Positions 18,401 through 25,211 of a DNA stretch of 64,000 nucleotides are shown here, piece by piece. The stretch covers positions 1,054,001 to 1,118,000 of the forward strand of contig NZ_CP007588.1 of NCBI RefSeq assembly GCF_000732905.1, read 5' to 3'. Every line of letters begins with the position of its first letter. Within the stretch, counting starts at the first letter, position 1. The notes beneath the pieces were generated by a model. That model did no database searches, was not told the origin of the DNA, and was given only the letters and a program-made list of their open reading frames with translations. Made by a program: the position numbers and the translations under genes. This DNA is from Weissella tructae. GTDB lineage: Bacteria > Bacillota > Bacilli > Lactobacillales > Lactobacillaceae.

Positions 18401-18628
18401 TGTTAAGTTCAAGCTTTCAATTTTCAACAAATTGTTTTTTGTAAGTGGTACATCAGGCCCTAAGCTCTTTTGTAGTTCATTACGTAAATTGTCATCTGGA
18501 ATAGATACGGCTATGTCTTGATTAATTTCGTCCGCATGCCCTTGTATAGTCGTTGCATCAAAAATCATTTCCCCACTAACCCCAAAGAGCATTGTACTCA
18601 TGATTGTTATTGCCAGTTGTTTTTTCAT
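15500..18628 (-). CDS. Leucine-rich-repeat protein with three NEAT domains (haem acquisition)
   Basis: A 1042-residue surface protein. Order: signal peptide (1-33), internalin-like LRR region (about 60-390, some 14 repeats of about 22 residues such as LTNLQTLGFSNNRVSDISVL), Ig-like segment (390-470), NEAT1 (480-600), a Lys/Asp/Asn/Gln-rich linker with PDGNKKPD-type repeats (600-670), NEAT2 (675-795), NEAT3 (840-945), stalk, and a C-terminal membrane helix. NEAT1 keeps YDHKY (YxxxY) but has Phe in place of the helix Tyr. NEAT2 and NEAT3 have SVMAQY and SVMADY but lack YxxxY. LRR+NEAT architecture recalls IlsA of Bacillus cereus, which binds haem and haemoproteins. The start at 18628 has AGGGGGAAG before it; an upstream in-frame ATG at 18679 is less likely. 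Confidence 0.9.
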   Translation of the reverse strand: MKKQLAITIMSTMLFGVSGEMIFDATTIQGHADEINQDIAVSIPDDNLRNELQKSLGPDVPLTKNNLLKIESLNLTYSGVTDLSGLEEAKNLKWLDLTGNAISSLEPLGQVHNLSFLSLRFNKTKDIPDLAPLKTTAIKELNLVGNDYGLEPQKMAAISHLTTLETLEMQNNKLTQLPDLSQLTNLRFLGVAGNKLTDVSGVKNMVRLTGLEVNSNQITDFEPISHLTNLERLHVGNNRSSDISSLKTLTKLKKGNFSQMGLSNEQMTVFAGMKDMESLAIDFNDQISDLSSLSQLTNLTTLDFSKDGVTSLAPLAGLTNLQTLGFSNNRVSDISVLKNMPNLSSLTMLRNQIFDLSPLQNLSQLTWVNAKYQSVTLPAMAVNEQKGIDLVPIVVKSRLGNGLPVTLQSDGQLQMVDGGIKLSDINVDKDEAVYMAWAGDANDSLVRFSGTISQPIKPKEADKTPEKLPVNISVFKGDGSNLTSVASNFVQSDALIETQENGKKALLIKVVVPKSYGAESITFLKGEKVSTKLIGESYTLEYRFQVGDEELAGKPFKENMHVKINPDVMKYDHKYDVFFKINGGNTNTDDKDSGKDNGTDGNKKPDTDNKQPDGNKKPDQNKQPDGNKDKNGASKNDGSNKKPNTSVNKQEVVTYKAHYLKEGTAQKSVMAQYMTNKAEMYYQDGQQYVVISAADSKSAEMIKNLSLNGKNYFKRDGNKFYFNLGKEKLQTKASIELAGFVGVSTFIPGMGEFNENQPFTLRLDGRQVSKHVDKKQPTGKSDTKVKHVESKSKGSNAENGRIVGMKNVSRNNNSQYNYTAQFLKQGTSQSSVMADYMLNVAHVVINGDQATITIFANGANSANMITRLTLAGQATVRSGNGYTVTLPTSMLDSVITGHVDVDVPGIIKESQPFSLRLTPGFSGVASTSNHVTALGTNGTNTVGTPVPQMLQPVTRQLTDQEKTANDDNSAADKSGTDTKAKSKDNDKLDKGLNLAADNASQESQPNDAESNHMNNMVLVIGGIISVLLGFIATTLGWIIFKG

Positions 18629-18879
18629 ACTTCCCCCTAATAATTCACTAAACGAATTTAGCGTATGTTCTCTGTACACACGATATGTAACGCGATAAGT
18701 CCGAATATAATGTCATCAAAAATGATTTATTTTTCATTGTGCATGAATACGTCACATTTCATTTTATGACCGTCGTATTTATTTAGTTCATGCCCATATT
18801 GCACATCAAAAAGACTAACATCCCCGAAATAGTTCTATAATTCACAATATAACAAGTACACTTTACACCCTAATCCATA

Positions 18880-18908
18880 TAAATAAAAGCTTTTTTGTAA
18901 GTGGACAA
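18880..18908 (-). promoter_or_regulatory. Possible promoter of the haem acquisition operon
   Basis: Minus strand -35 TTGTCC (18903-18908), 17-nt spacer, -10 TATTTA (18880-18885). Both hexamers are weak. This would give a leader of roughly 245 nt. Apart from this, the palindrome at 18924 and a terminator at 19138, the 18629-19214 gap shows no gene. Confidence 0.35.
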
Positions 18909-18923
18909 TTACCGCTAAACAAT

Positions 18924-18940
18924 AGTGACACCGTGTCACT
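18924..18940. promoter_or_regulatory. HrtR-like palindromic operator upstream of the haem operon
   Basis: AGTGACAC-C-GTGTCACT is a perfect 8-bp inverted repeat. The core TGACAC-N-GTGTCA equals the core of the operator reported for HrtR, the haem-sensing TetR-type repressor of Lactococcus lactis (recalled, not searched). No TetR gene is in the window. Confidence 0.55.
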
Positions 18941-19137
18941 TCTGCATCTTCAATCCCTTTATCCATTGCCAGATATATCAACACCTTTTAATTATGATAT
19001 ATAATCCATTGAATTTTTTATAAAAAATTCACAAACTAACAACATTAAAACTTAACACTTTCTTAATATATTTATTTTGCATTCAAATAAGATAGTTTCC
19101 TAAAAAAACGTCAACATGCAGATTATATTCACAAACA

Positions 19138-19193
19138 AAACAAAAAATAGACCTCAGCGGAAAGTGTCTTTACACTTCACTCCGAGGTCTATT
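19138..19193 (-). terminator. Intrinsic terminator after the 149-aa membrane protein gene
   Basis: 10-bp lower stem AATAGACCTC / GAGGTCTATT plus a 6-bp upper stem. On the minus strand it is followed by TTTTTTGTTTTG-like sequence. Confidence 0.8.
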
Positions 19194-19214
19194 CCAGAAT
19201 TAATATTGAACTGA

Positions 19215-19664
19215 TTACTTCTTATCTTGAATGATTAATAAGTCATTCTCACCAATGTAAATTGATGTTTTATCACCAGTCTTGTTGTCCACAACAGTTA
19301 CATTGCGTCCTTCATGATCAAAACCGAAGTTACCAGTCATTTCAAACGTTTGTTCACCCTTGTAGTTTTGAATAATCAAATGGCGTTCTTGATTTGGGTT
19401 ATATTCTAGCGCCATTTCTTTGGCTTTCTTATTGTATGACGCTGAATTTTTGTAATTATGAACATATGAAGAGACACTTAATGCCCCCACCACTAACAAA
19501 CCAATAATACCTAAAGCTCCGACTAAGTTAGCCATACGTTCTTTCTTCTTGTTTCCACGTCCTAATAAGAACATTAAAACACCAACTAATAAAATCACAA
19601 CTGGTAATGCCCATAGCGCTAACCAAAGATAGTTTGATAGCGGCGTAGGTTGAATATAAAACAT
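19215..19664 (-). CDS. Uncharacterised membrane protein, 149 aa
   Basis: I do not recognise a family. Two hydrophobic helices lie at about residues 12-34 and 45-67, separated by the basic turn GRGNKKKERMANL. A C-terminal soluble domain of about 80 residues is rich in short beta-like segments (HLIIQNYKGEQTFEM, NVTVVDNKTGDKTSIYIG) and probably lies outside the membrane. GAGGG lies 5 nt before the ATG. It is monocistronic with its own terminator. It sits between the haem operon and the D,D-carboxypeptidase gene, with no clear functional link to either. Confidence 0.75.
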   Translation of the reverse strand: MFYIQPTPLSNYLWLALWALPVVILLVGVLMFLLGRGNKKKERMANLVGALGIIGLLVVGALSVSSYVHNYKNSASYNKKAKEMALEYNPNQERHLIIQNYKGEQTFEMTGNFGFDHEGRNVTVVDNKTGDKTSIYIGENDLLIIQDKK

Positions 19665-19822
19665 ATAATCCCTCTTTCTAAATCCCCATTAATATTAACG
19701 TGTCTTGTACTTAGCTAGCACACTGCACTACGTCTCTAATCATCATACCTTATTTAGGGACTATTTATATAGACCTGTACCTAAAATACCACTCAGACCA
19801 TCACACAGCCTTTTTCAGCGAT

Positions 19823-19851
19823 AAAAAAAGCCGTTACTATTTCTAGTAACG
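19823..19851 (-). terminator. Intrinsic terminator of dacA
   Basis: 8-bp stem CGTTACTA / TAGTAACG with tetraloop GAAA (minus strand), then GC and seven T. Confidence 0.85.
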
Positions 19852-19886
19852 ACCCTCTGCCTGACTGAATGAGACATCACACCTAT

Positions 19887-21104
19887 TTAATGTACAATGC
19901 CTCGCCAAGTACGCACAAACCAATTAGCTTTACTAACATCTTCATCTGACTGTAAATCAATCTGATCAAACTCTGTCAGTAAGCTATCATTATCTGAAAA
20001 ATTCCATGAGGCATGTCCGACATTTTGCCCAGCCTTGTATGGGACTTCACTCGTCAAATTGGCATCCTTTAACACAGGCTCTGTTTCTTTTTTACCAAGC
20101 AAGTAGGCTTTTTCGGTTCCTACCGAAACACTAACACTACCTGTTTCTGCATTTTTATCAGGAACATCAGCTAACCTCGTCCCCTTTTGAATTGTTTTGG
20201 CATCCAATGAATCATAGGCTTGTTCCCATAGCTCCTTTGAACTCGTAAACACTTCCTCTTCATCCACGTCTACAGGTGCATTCAACACAACAGACAACAC
20301 AGGAACGCCCTTAATCGTTGTTGTGCTAACTAAACTCTTACCTGAATCAGGTAATGATCCTGTCTTTAGTCCTTTAACTGTGTAGTCAGTATCTGACAAT
20401 AACTTATTCGTATTCTCCAATGTTTCAGCGTCTTCGCTGCCCTTTGGGAATTTGGCAGAAGTTTGACTTGTCAGGTCTAAAATCTCTGGATAATCATGTA
20501 ATAGATGTCCCGCAACCACTGCAGTTTCGCGTGCAGACAAACTATTTGCATCATCTTCCACGAATCCCGTCGGTTCAAACGGCCCTAACGCACCAACTGG
20601 CAATCCAGTTGAAGACGACCAATTTGCATCTTTGATGCCCCAACTCGCTAATTTCTTATTCGCCATCGTATTATATTTAGCAACATCACCCGCCACCAAA
20701 TCAGCCAGAATAACCGTCGCACTATTACTTGAAGGTAACATCATCGCATTCATGATGTCCTTCACCGTGTATTTTTCATCTTTATGTAATGGTACGTTAG
20801 ATACTTCTAAATCTTGACTATATTCTAGTAATTTAGGATTGAGTTCAATCTGTTGATCCCAACTTAAATCACCTTTTGAGACAGCTTCTTCAATAAAGTA
20901 CGCTACTAACATTTTTGATAGCGATGCAATCGGAAGACGTTCTTCACCATTTTTATCCGCAAGCACACGGCCAGTATTTAAATCTACTAACAACGCTGCT
21001 TGGCTTTCTATGTCTGGTGTAAAAACTGCAGCACTAACTGAGATTGATCCTAATACCATCCAAAAAGCAAATAAACTCACGAGTCTCTTTTTGAATCTTT
21101 TCAT
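19887..21104 (-). CDS. dacA: D-alanyl-D-alanine carboxypeptidase (PBP5/DacA type)
   Basis: Serine peptidase S11 that trims the terminal D-Ala of peptidoglycan pentapeptides. The 405-residue protein has a signal peptide (1-26), the catalytic SLSK tetrad (Ser61-Lys64), the SSN motif (MMLPSSNSATVIL), and KTG in VKGLKTGSLPDSG, followed by a beta-rich C-terminal domain and an amphipathic tail (ANWFVRTWRGIV) that would hold it to the membrane. I prefer the ATG at 21104 (MKRFKKRL), a normal signal-peptide start; an ATG four codons earlier has no properly spaced SD. Confidence 0.93.
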   Translation of the reverse strand: MKRFKKRLVSLFAFWMVLGSISVSAAVFTPDIESQAALLVDLNTGRVLADKNGEERLPIASLSKMLVAYFIEEAVSKGDLSWDQQIELNPKLLEYSQDLEVSNVPLHKDEKYTVKDIMNAMMLPSSNSATVILADLVAGDVAKYNTMANKKLASWGIKDANWSSSTGLPVGALGPFEPTGFVEDDANSLSARETAVVAGHLLHDYPEILDLTSQTSAKFPKGSEDAETLENTNKLLSDTDYTVKGLKTGSLPDSGKSLVSTTTIKGVPVLSVVLNAPVDVDEEEVFTSSKELWEQAYDSLDAKTIQKGTRLADVPDKNAETGSVSVSVGTEKAYLLGKKETEPVLKDANLTSEVPYKAGQNVGHASWNFSDNDSLLTEFDQIDLQSDEDVSKANWFVRTWRGIVH

Positions 21105-21358
21105 TATATTTTCCATCCTAATCTTTCAAATCCTATACGATTATACACGTTTATCAGCGGATTAGGTGGCTTATTACTTACTTTCCGTTTATTCCCACGG
21201 AAGAGCCCTCAGGTGCCACAATATCATCATTATTTTTAATCAATTCATTCCAAATCGTTCATATGGGACATTTACCAGACCTTAGTAGTACTTTCTTTAT
21301 ATTCATCATTTAAGCATTATTTTTTATATTTGTGGACTGATTAGTACCAATATAGCAA

Positions 21359-21393
21359 CAAAAAAGCCTCTACCACATAAGTGGTAAAGGCTT
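21359..21393 (-). terminator. Intrinsic terminator of rplU-rpmA
   Basis: Stem AAGCCT-TACCAC / GTGGTA-AGGCTT with one internal mismatch and loop ATAA. On the minus strand a T-run follows. Confidence 0.85.
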
Positions 21394-21408
21394 CCCATCA
21401 AATAGAAA

Positions 21409-21726
21409 TTACTTTCCGATGATTTCGTTGTACTCTTCACGAGAGATAACAGATACTTGGCGCTTGTCACGGCCCATACGACCGAACTTAACCACACCAT
21501 CTGTCAAAGCGAACAATGTGTCGTCGCTTCCACGTCCAACGTTTACACCTGGGTAGATGTGAGTTCCACGTTGACGGTAGATGATTGATCCTGCGTTGAT
21601 GCTTTGTCCATCAGCGCGCTTTGTTCCTAGACGACGCCCAGCTGAGTCACGACCGTTGGCAGATGATCCACCACCCTTGTGCTTTGAGTGCATCGTCAAG
21701 TTGTTCAAATTCAATTGCATTTGCAT
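21409..21726 (-). CDS. rpmA: 50S ribosomal protein L27
   Basis: 105-residue L27, whose N-terminal tail reaches the peptidyl-transferase centre. The conserved core is clear: [20 protein letters not shown], then [15 protein letters not shown]. The start at 21726 is supported by AGGAGG 9 nt upstream. In Firmicutes L27 normally begins with a short extension ending FF-A that the protease Prp removes; here the extension [14 protein letters not shown] lacks the FF-A site. The usual prp (ysxB) gene between rplU and rpmA is missing; only 22 nt separate the two genes. Confidence 0.95.
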   Translation of the reverse strand: MQMQLNLNNLTMHSKHKGGGSSANGRDSAGRRLGTKRADGQSINAGSIIYRQRGTHIYPGVNVGRGSDDTLFALTDGVVKFGRMGRDKRQVSVISREEYNEIIGK

Positions 21727-21748
21727 GATTTAAATCCTCCTTAGATGC

Positions 21749-22051
21749 CTAGGCGATAGTGTCAATGACAACCTTAGTGTAAGGTTGACGGTGACCTTGC
21801 TTAGAATGTGAGTGTTTCTTTGGCTTGTACTTGAAAGTGATAACCTTCTTTTCCTTACCTTGCTTCTCAACAGTTCCTGAAACTGAAACGCCTTCAACGT
21901 AAGGTGCTCCGAATTGACCGTCAATGAAAACGACCTTATCGAAAGTAACCTTTTCGCCTGCTTCAGCGTCCAACTTTTCGATGTAAATTACATCACCAGC
22001 GGCAACCTTGTATTGCTTACCACCAGTCTCAATGATTGCATATTCTGCCAT
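21749..22051 (-). CDS. rplU: 50S ribosomal protein L21
   Basis: 100-residue L21, an early 23S rRNA-binding protein. It begins [16 protein letters not shown] and ends with the basic [16 protein letters not shown] motif seen across the family. The start at 22051 is set by homology; GGAGG lies 11 nt upstream, a long spacing that fits with the leader hairpin described separately. It is followed by rpmA. Confidence 0.95.
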   Translation of the reverse strand: MAEYAIIETGGKQYKVAAGDVIYIEKLDAEAGEKVTFDKVVFIDGQFGAPYVEGVSVSGTVEKQGKEKKVITFKYKPKKHSHSKQGHRQPYTKVVIDTIA

Positions 22052-22130
22052 GAGTCTGTAGACCTCCATTTTTTATTGATGTCATTTCTGACTAACTTAG
22101 ACTCATCGTGCCCGCGGGGAAACCCCTCTT
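22050..22130 (-). promoter_or_regulatory. Putative L21 leader structure (autoregulatory 5' UTR)
   Basis: In the mRNA, AUGAGUCU (22106 to 22099) is complementary over 8 nt to AGACUCAU (22057 to 22050), which contains the first two bases of the rplU start codon. The SD lies in the loop. A GGGGUUUCCCC hairpin lies just upstream (22116-22126). L21 leader motifs are known in Firmicutes; I could not compare with the covariance model. Confidence 0.5.
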
Positions 22131-22244
22131 AATACAGACGACGAATGGTTGAAATTTGTGAGTTCCACAAACACAACGTTGTTTATTATAAACCAATTTA
22201 CAGATTAATGCAATCTTTCTCATATATAGGTAAGCTTTTTACCT

Positions 22245-22272
22245 AAAACAAAAACCATTCCCTAAGAAATGG
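22245..22272 (-). terminator. Intrinsic terminator of the organophosphate transporter gene
   Basis: Minus strand CCATTTC / GGAATGG (one U-G pair) with a 4-nt loop, followed by TTTTTGTTTT. Confidence 0.7.
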
Positions 22273-22296
22273 CTTTGCATCAGTATCTCTTACTGT

Positions 22297-23649
22297 CTAG
22301 TGAACAGCATCTTGTTCTTCGCGTGCAATCACTTTACGTTCATTCATTGACAAGAATGTCAACAATAGAACAGCTGCGGCTGCGGCTGTAAATAGGACGT
22401 AATTTGATGCTTGCCAACCGTAGATTGATACCAAGATACCAATCAAGGCAGTTGCTAATGTTTCCCCAACCATGTATTGGAAGAATCCCATAAATCCAGT
22501 TGATGATCCAACCGCGAACTTAGGCACAGCTTCGTTAACCATCAATCCAACCAATGTTAATGGTGCGTAAATCAATGTTCCCATGATAAACAAGGCAATG
22601 ATGATGTATGTGTGGTTCATTGTTGTAAAGTAAACGAACAAACATCCAGCTAGTCCAACCACACACGCCAAACTAACAAGGGCGCGACGACCCTTCAAAA
22701 AATCAGAAACCATTCCCAAGATAATAACCCCTGGTACAGCAGCTAATTCAAACATTCCAATCAACCACTTGGCTTGATTAGGATCAAATCCCTTTTCATC
22801 ACGCAAGTAAGTTGGAATCCATGACATGATTCCAAAACGAATCAAGTACATTGACATTGATGTTAGTGTAATCGCCCAAACAATCTTGTTTGTTAGGATG
22901 TACTTCTTGAAAATTTGTGGAATTGTCAACGTTGTTGTTTCTGATTCAACAACCTTACCATCAGCAATAACTTCATCCCCTGCGTATTCACTAATGCTTG
23001 GCAATCCAACTGATGTTGGACGGTCAGATCCAACAATCAAGATGAAGGCTGCGATCAATAGTGATACAAATGATGCTGTGTAGAAGACGGCTGGCAATGA
23101 ACCAGCAAACAAGAAGGCAGACAATTGAACAATAGCCACACAGACAAAGGCTCCAGCATTGTGCGCTGATGACCAAATTGAGTAGATTGTTCCACGATTC
23201 TTACGACCCCACCATAGTTGTACTAACTTTTGACAGGCAGCGGCTCCCATTCCTTGTGTAATTGAAATCATCAACATCAATCCAACCATGATGTAGAAGT
23301 TTCCAGTTGAACCCAAGAAAATGTTTAGGATTGATGACAAAATCAATCCAGTGGCTAGGTATCGATTAGGATTACTCTTATCACTCAACGCTCCCATGAA
23401 AAGCTTAGAGAATCCATATCCCACACCGAAGGTTGATAGAATCAACCCCATTTGTGCCAATGATAGGTTGTATGTTTCCATAATTGCTGTTTGTTCTGTG
23501 GTAAAGATCAAACGGATAACATAGTAACCAATGTACCCAATACATGTGGCCAGCAACACACCTAATTGATGCTTGCGGTATGACCCTGCCACCTTATCCG
23601 GCGCAACCTTAACCGCAGCATCTGGTGCTGGCTTCAAAAAATTAAACAT
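22297..23649 (-). CDS. Organophosphate:phosphate antiporter (GlpT/UhpT-type MFS)
   Basis: A 450-residue, 12-helix MFS protein of the OPA family. Landmarks are CIGYIGYYVIRLIF in helix 1 (containing an arginine like the phosphate-binding Arg of GlpT/UhpT), FGVGYGFSKLFMGALSDKSNP in loop 2-3, and GAAACQKLVQLWWGRKNRGT, the OPA-specific segment after helix 4. It probably imports glycerol-3-phosphate or a hexose phosphate in exchange for phosphate. GGAGG lies 10 nt before the ATG. A perfect cre site 35 nt upstream indicates carbon catabolite control. Which phosphate ester is carried cannot be decided by eye. Confidence 0.87.
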   Translation of the reverse strand: MFNFLKPAPDAAVKVAPDKVAGSYRKHQLGVLLATCIGYIGYYVIRLIFTTEQTAIMETYNLSLAQMGLILSTFGVGYGFSKLFMGALSDKSNPNRYLATGLILSSILNIFLGSTGNFYIMVGLMLMISITQGMGAAACQKLVQLWWGRKNRGTIYSIWSSAHNAGAFVCVAIVQLSAFLFAGSLPAVFYTASFVSLLIAAFILIVGSDRPTSVGLPSISEYAGDEVIADGKVVESETTTLTIPQIFKKYILTNKIVWAITLTSMSMYLIRFGIMSWIPTYLRDEKGFDPNQAKWLIGMFELAAVPGVIILGMVSDFLKGRRALVSLACVVGLAGCLFVYFTTMNHTYIIIALFIMGTLIYAPLTLVGLMVNEAVPKFAVGSSTGFMGFFQYMVGETLATALIGILVSIYGWQASNYVLFTAAAAAVLLLTFLSMNERKVIAREEQDAVH

Positions 23650-23683
23650 ATACTCATTCCCTCCAATTTTTGACTACCTCATT

Positions 23684-23697
23684 TGTAACCGTTTACA
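23684..23697 (-). promoter_or_regulatory. cre site upstream of the OPA transporter
   Basis: TGTAAACGGTTACA on the minus strand is a perfect palindromic match to TGWNANCGNTNWCA, 35 nt before the start codon. Confidence 0.7.
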
Positions 23698-23873
23698 TTA
23701 TCACGCTATAAATGGTATACGTCAAGAAAATAATCTTAAGTTTTATTATATTTTTTAAAATCTAAAAATATATCATGTTGTTAACAAAAACATGCAATAC
23801 CTTTACAAACACAGCTACAGCAAGTCTTACCCTCATTTCCTGGTCCATAAACTCATGTCAGGTTTCTTTTTAT

Positions 23874-24443
23874 TTACTGTTCCCACAGGCGTCCATTATC
23901 ATGCCATTGACCAATCATTTTGTTCTCATGCAAGGCAGAAATGAATTTTTTTAGTCGTTTTGTATAGACTTCTGGCGTATCGCTAACACTTTGAATTGTA
24001 TCAATACGAATACGTGTATAGAGCTCAGGTAAAGCGGTATAGTTTTGATACACTTCATCATCCGCGGTAATAGCTGTCCAAATATCATCATTGATCTGAA
24101 ATGCTTGTACATCCATCTCAGGCAGAACCTTTCGCCCAGCATCAGTCATCAATCCTAGTTTTTCTAACCGTCGTACCCGCTCTTTATTCAATTCAGTCCA
24201 GTTACTACGCTTTGATCGTGGTGATAAACGTTGCACGGTTTGTGTATCACTCAATTTCTTTTTCGTGCTATCTACCCAGCCATAACAAAGGGCGGCTTCT
24301 ACTGCATCTAAATACTGTAACTTGTCCGTTTCCGGCTTAATACTAACTGTCACCCAACAGACTGTTTCTGATTCAGCATGGTCCGCCAACCAAGTCAAAA
24401 GTTCACTTTGATTTTTAACAGTTAATAAATTTTCAATTTCCAT
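23874..24443 (-). CDS. YdeI/OmpD-associated family protein
   Basis: A 189-residue cytoplasmic protein of the YdeI (OmdA) family: YLDAVEAALCYGWVDSTKKK (35-60), RLSPRSKRSNWTELNKERV and a short helical C-terminus. Members have been linked to tolerance of cationic peptides or bacteriocins, but the biochemical role is not established. The start is placed at 24443 (MEIENLLTV), preceded by TTGGGAAAT. An open frame extends further upstream, but that part runs back into the tRNA-Arg gene and is not coding. It is downstream of the tRNA-Arg terminator. Confidence 0.82.
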   Translation of the reverse strand: MEIENLLTVKNQSELLTWLADHAESETVCWVTVSIKPETDKLQYLDAVEAALCYGWVDSTKKKLSDTQTVQRLSPRSKRSNWTELNKERVRRLEKLGLMTDAGRKVLPEMDVQAFQINDDIWTAITADDEVYQNYTALPELYTRIRIDTIQSVSDTPEVYTKRLKKFISALHENKMIGQWHDNGRLWEQ

Positions 24444-24493
24444 ATTTCCCAACTTTCTATTGATATTGTATTTTTTCAAAACGTCAGTTGATA

Positions 24494-24525
24494 ACAAAAA
24501 ACCACCATCAAAATTGATAGTGGTT
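24494..24525 (-). terminator. Intrinsic terminator after tRNA-Arg
   Basis: Near-perfect stem AACCACTATCAA / TTGATGGTGGTT, followed by a T-run on the minus strand. Confidence 0.8.
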
Positions 24526-24551
24526 TCAAGGCATTTGAATATTTGCATCGA

Positions 24552-24625
24552 TGTACCTGGTGGGGTTCGAACCCACAATCGCTCGGGTAGAAACCGAGTG
24601 CATTATCCAGTTATGCTACAGGTAC
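24552..24625 (-). tRNA. tRNA-Arg (anticodon UCU)
   Basis: Cloverleaf on the minus strand: acceptor GTACCTG / CAGGTAC, anticodon stem CTCGG / CCGAG with loop TTTCTAC (anticodon TCT, reads AGA/AGG), T arm GTGGG-TTCGAAC-CCCAC, discriminator A. CCA is not encoded. It lies 64 nt after the three-gene orphan operon on the same strand. Confidence 0.95.
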
Positions 24626-24689
24626 TCCTTAGAATGCATGTGTAAAACACTGCCTTTCCATTGTAGCCTGATTTCATATGGGATACAAG

Positions 24690-25208
24690 TTAATCATTAT
24701 CCATTTGTAGCGTTTTACATACCGCTAGATGTAGATCTTCTGGCATGATCTGCAATTCAACTAGACCCAGCTTCAAAAATGAACGCCATGCATGTGAAAA
24801 ATCACTCTGACGCTTTTGATGATAGCTATTTAGTAACATCGTTTTGATGCCCATAAATTGGTGGCCTAATTGACGTTGTGGGAAACGTGAAAACTTCGCT
24901 AAGTCTTCATCTTCCATCACCATCAAATGCGTCCATTGCATTTGATTTGCTGCTTCTAAGAATAATGCCATTGCATCAGCATAAGCCTGAATGGTATCAG
25001 TTTCTGATACCTCACCAGTCGTTGTAGATGCAATTGTGGGTTGATATGCCCCCACCTTAGTCATTAACTGACTAAGTGCTACATCTAGGTTCAAATACAC
25101 GTTCAACGGCACGTCATCGCGTTTTACAGGCATTTCCCACTCATAGCTCATATCAGCATGCAAAGTTCTTGCAGCACGTAAATACGCGGCAAAATCTAAA
25201 CTTGTCAT
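24690..25208 (-). CDS. Uncharacterised helical protein, 172 aa (orphan operon gene 3)
   Basis: Not recognised with confidence. It is predicted to be all-helical, with a Tyr/Trp-rich N-terminus (LHADMSYEWEMP), helices around LNVYLNLDVALSQLMTKVGAY and IQAYADAMALFLEAANQMQW, and no membrane segment. The layout faintly recalls all-alpha dUTPase/MazG-type nucleotide hydrolases, but the acidic ExxE metal motif is not evident, so I do not assign that. AAGGAC lies about 7 nt before the ATG, and the gene starts 3 nt after the preceding stop. It is the last of three tightly linked genes; tRNA-Arg follows without an obvious terminator between. Confidence 0.8.
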   Translation of the reverse strand: MTSLDFAAYLRAARTLHADMSYEWEMPVKRDDVPLNVYLNLDVALSQLMTKVGAYQPTIASTTTGEVSETDTIQAYADAMALFLEAANQMQWTHLMVMEDEDLAKFSRFPQRQLGHQFMGIKTMLLNSYHQKRQSDFSHAWRSFLKLGLVELQIMPEDLHLAVCKTLQMDND

Positions 25209-25211
25209 CTA

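Noticed and set aside
18719-18738. Fur-box-like AATGA...TCATT sequence before the LRR-NEAT gene
   Set aside because: Only 5-bp arms in AT-rich DNA with poor agreement to the Fur consensus.
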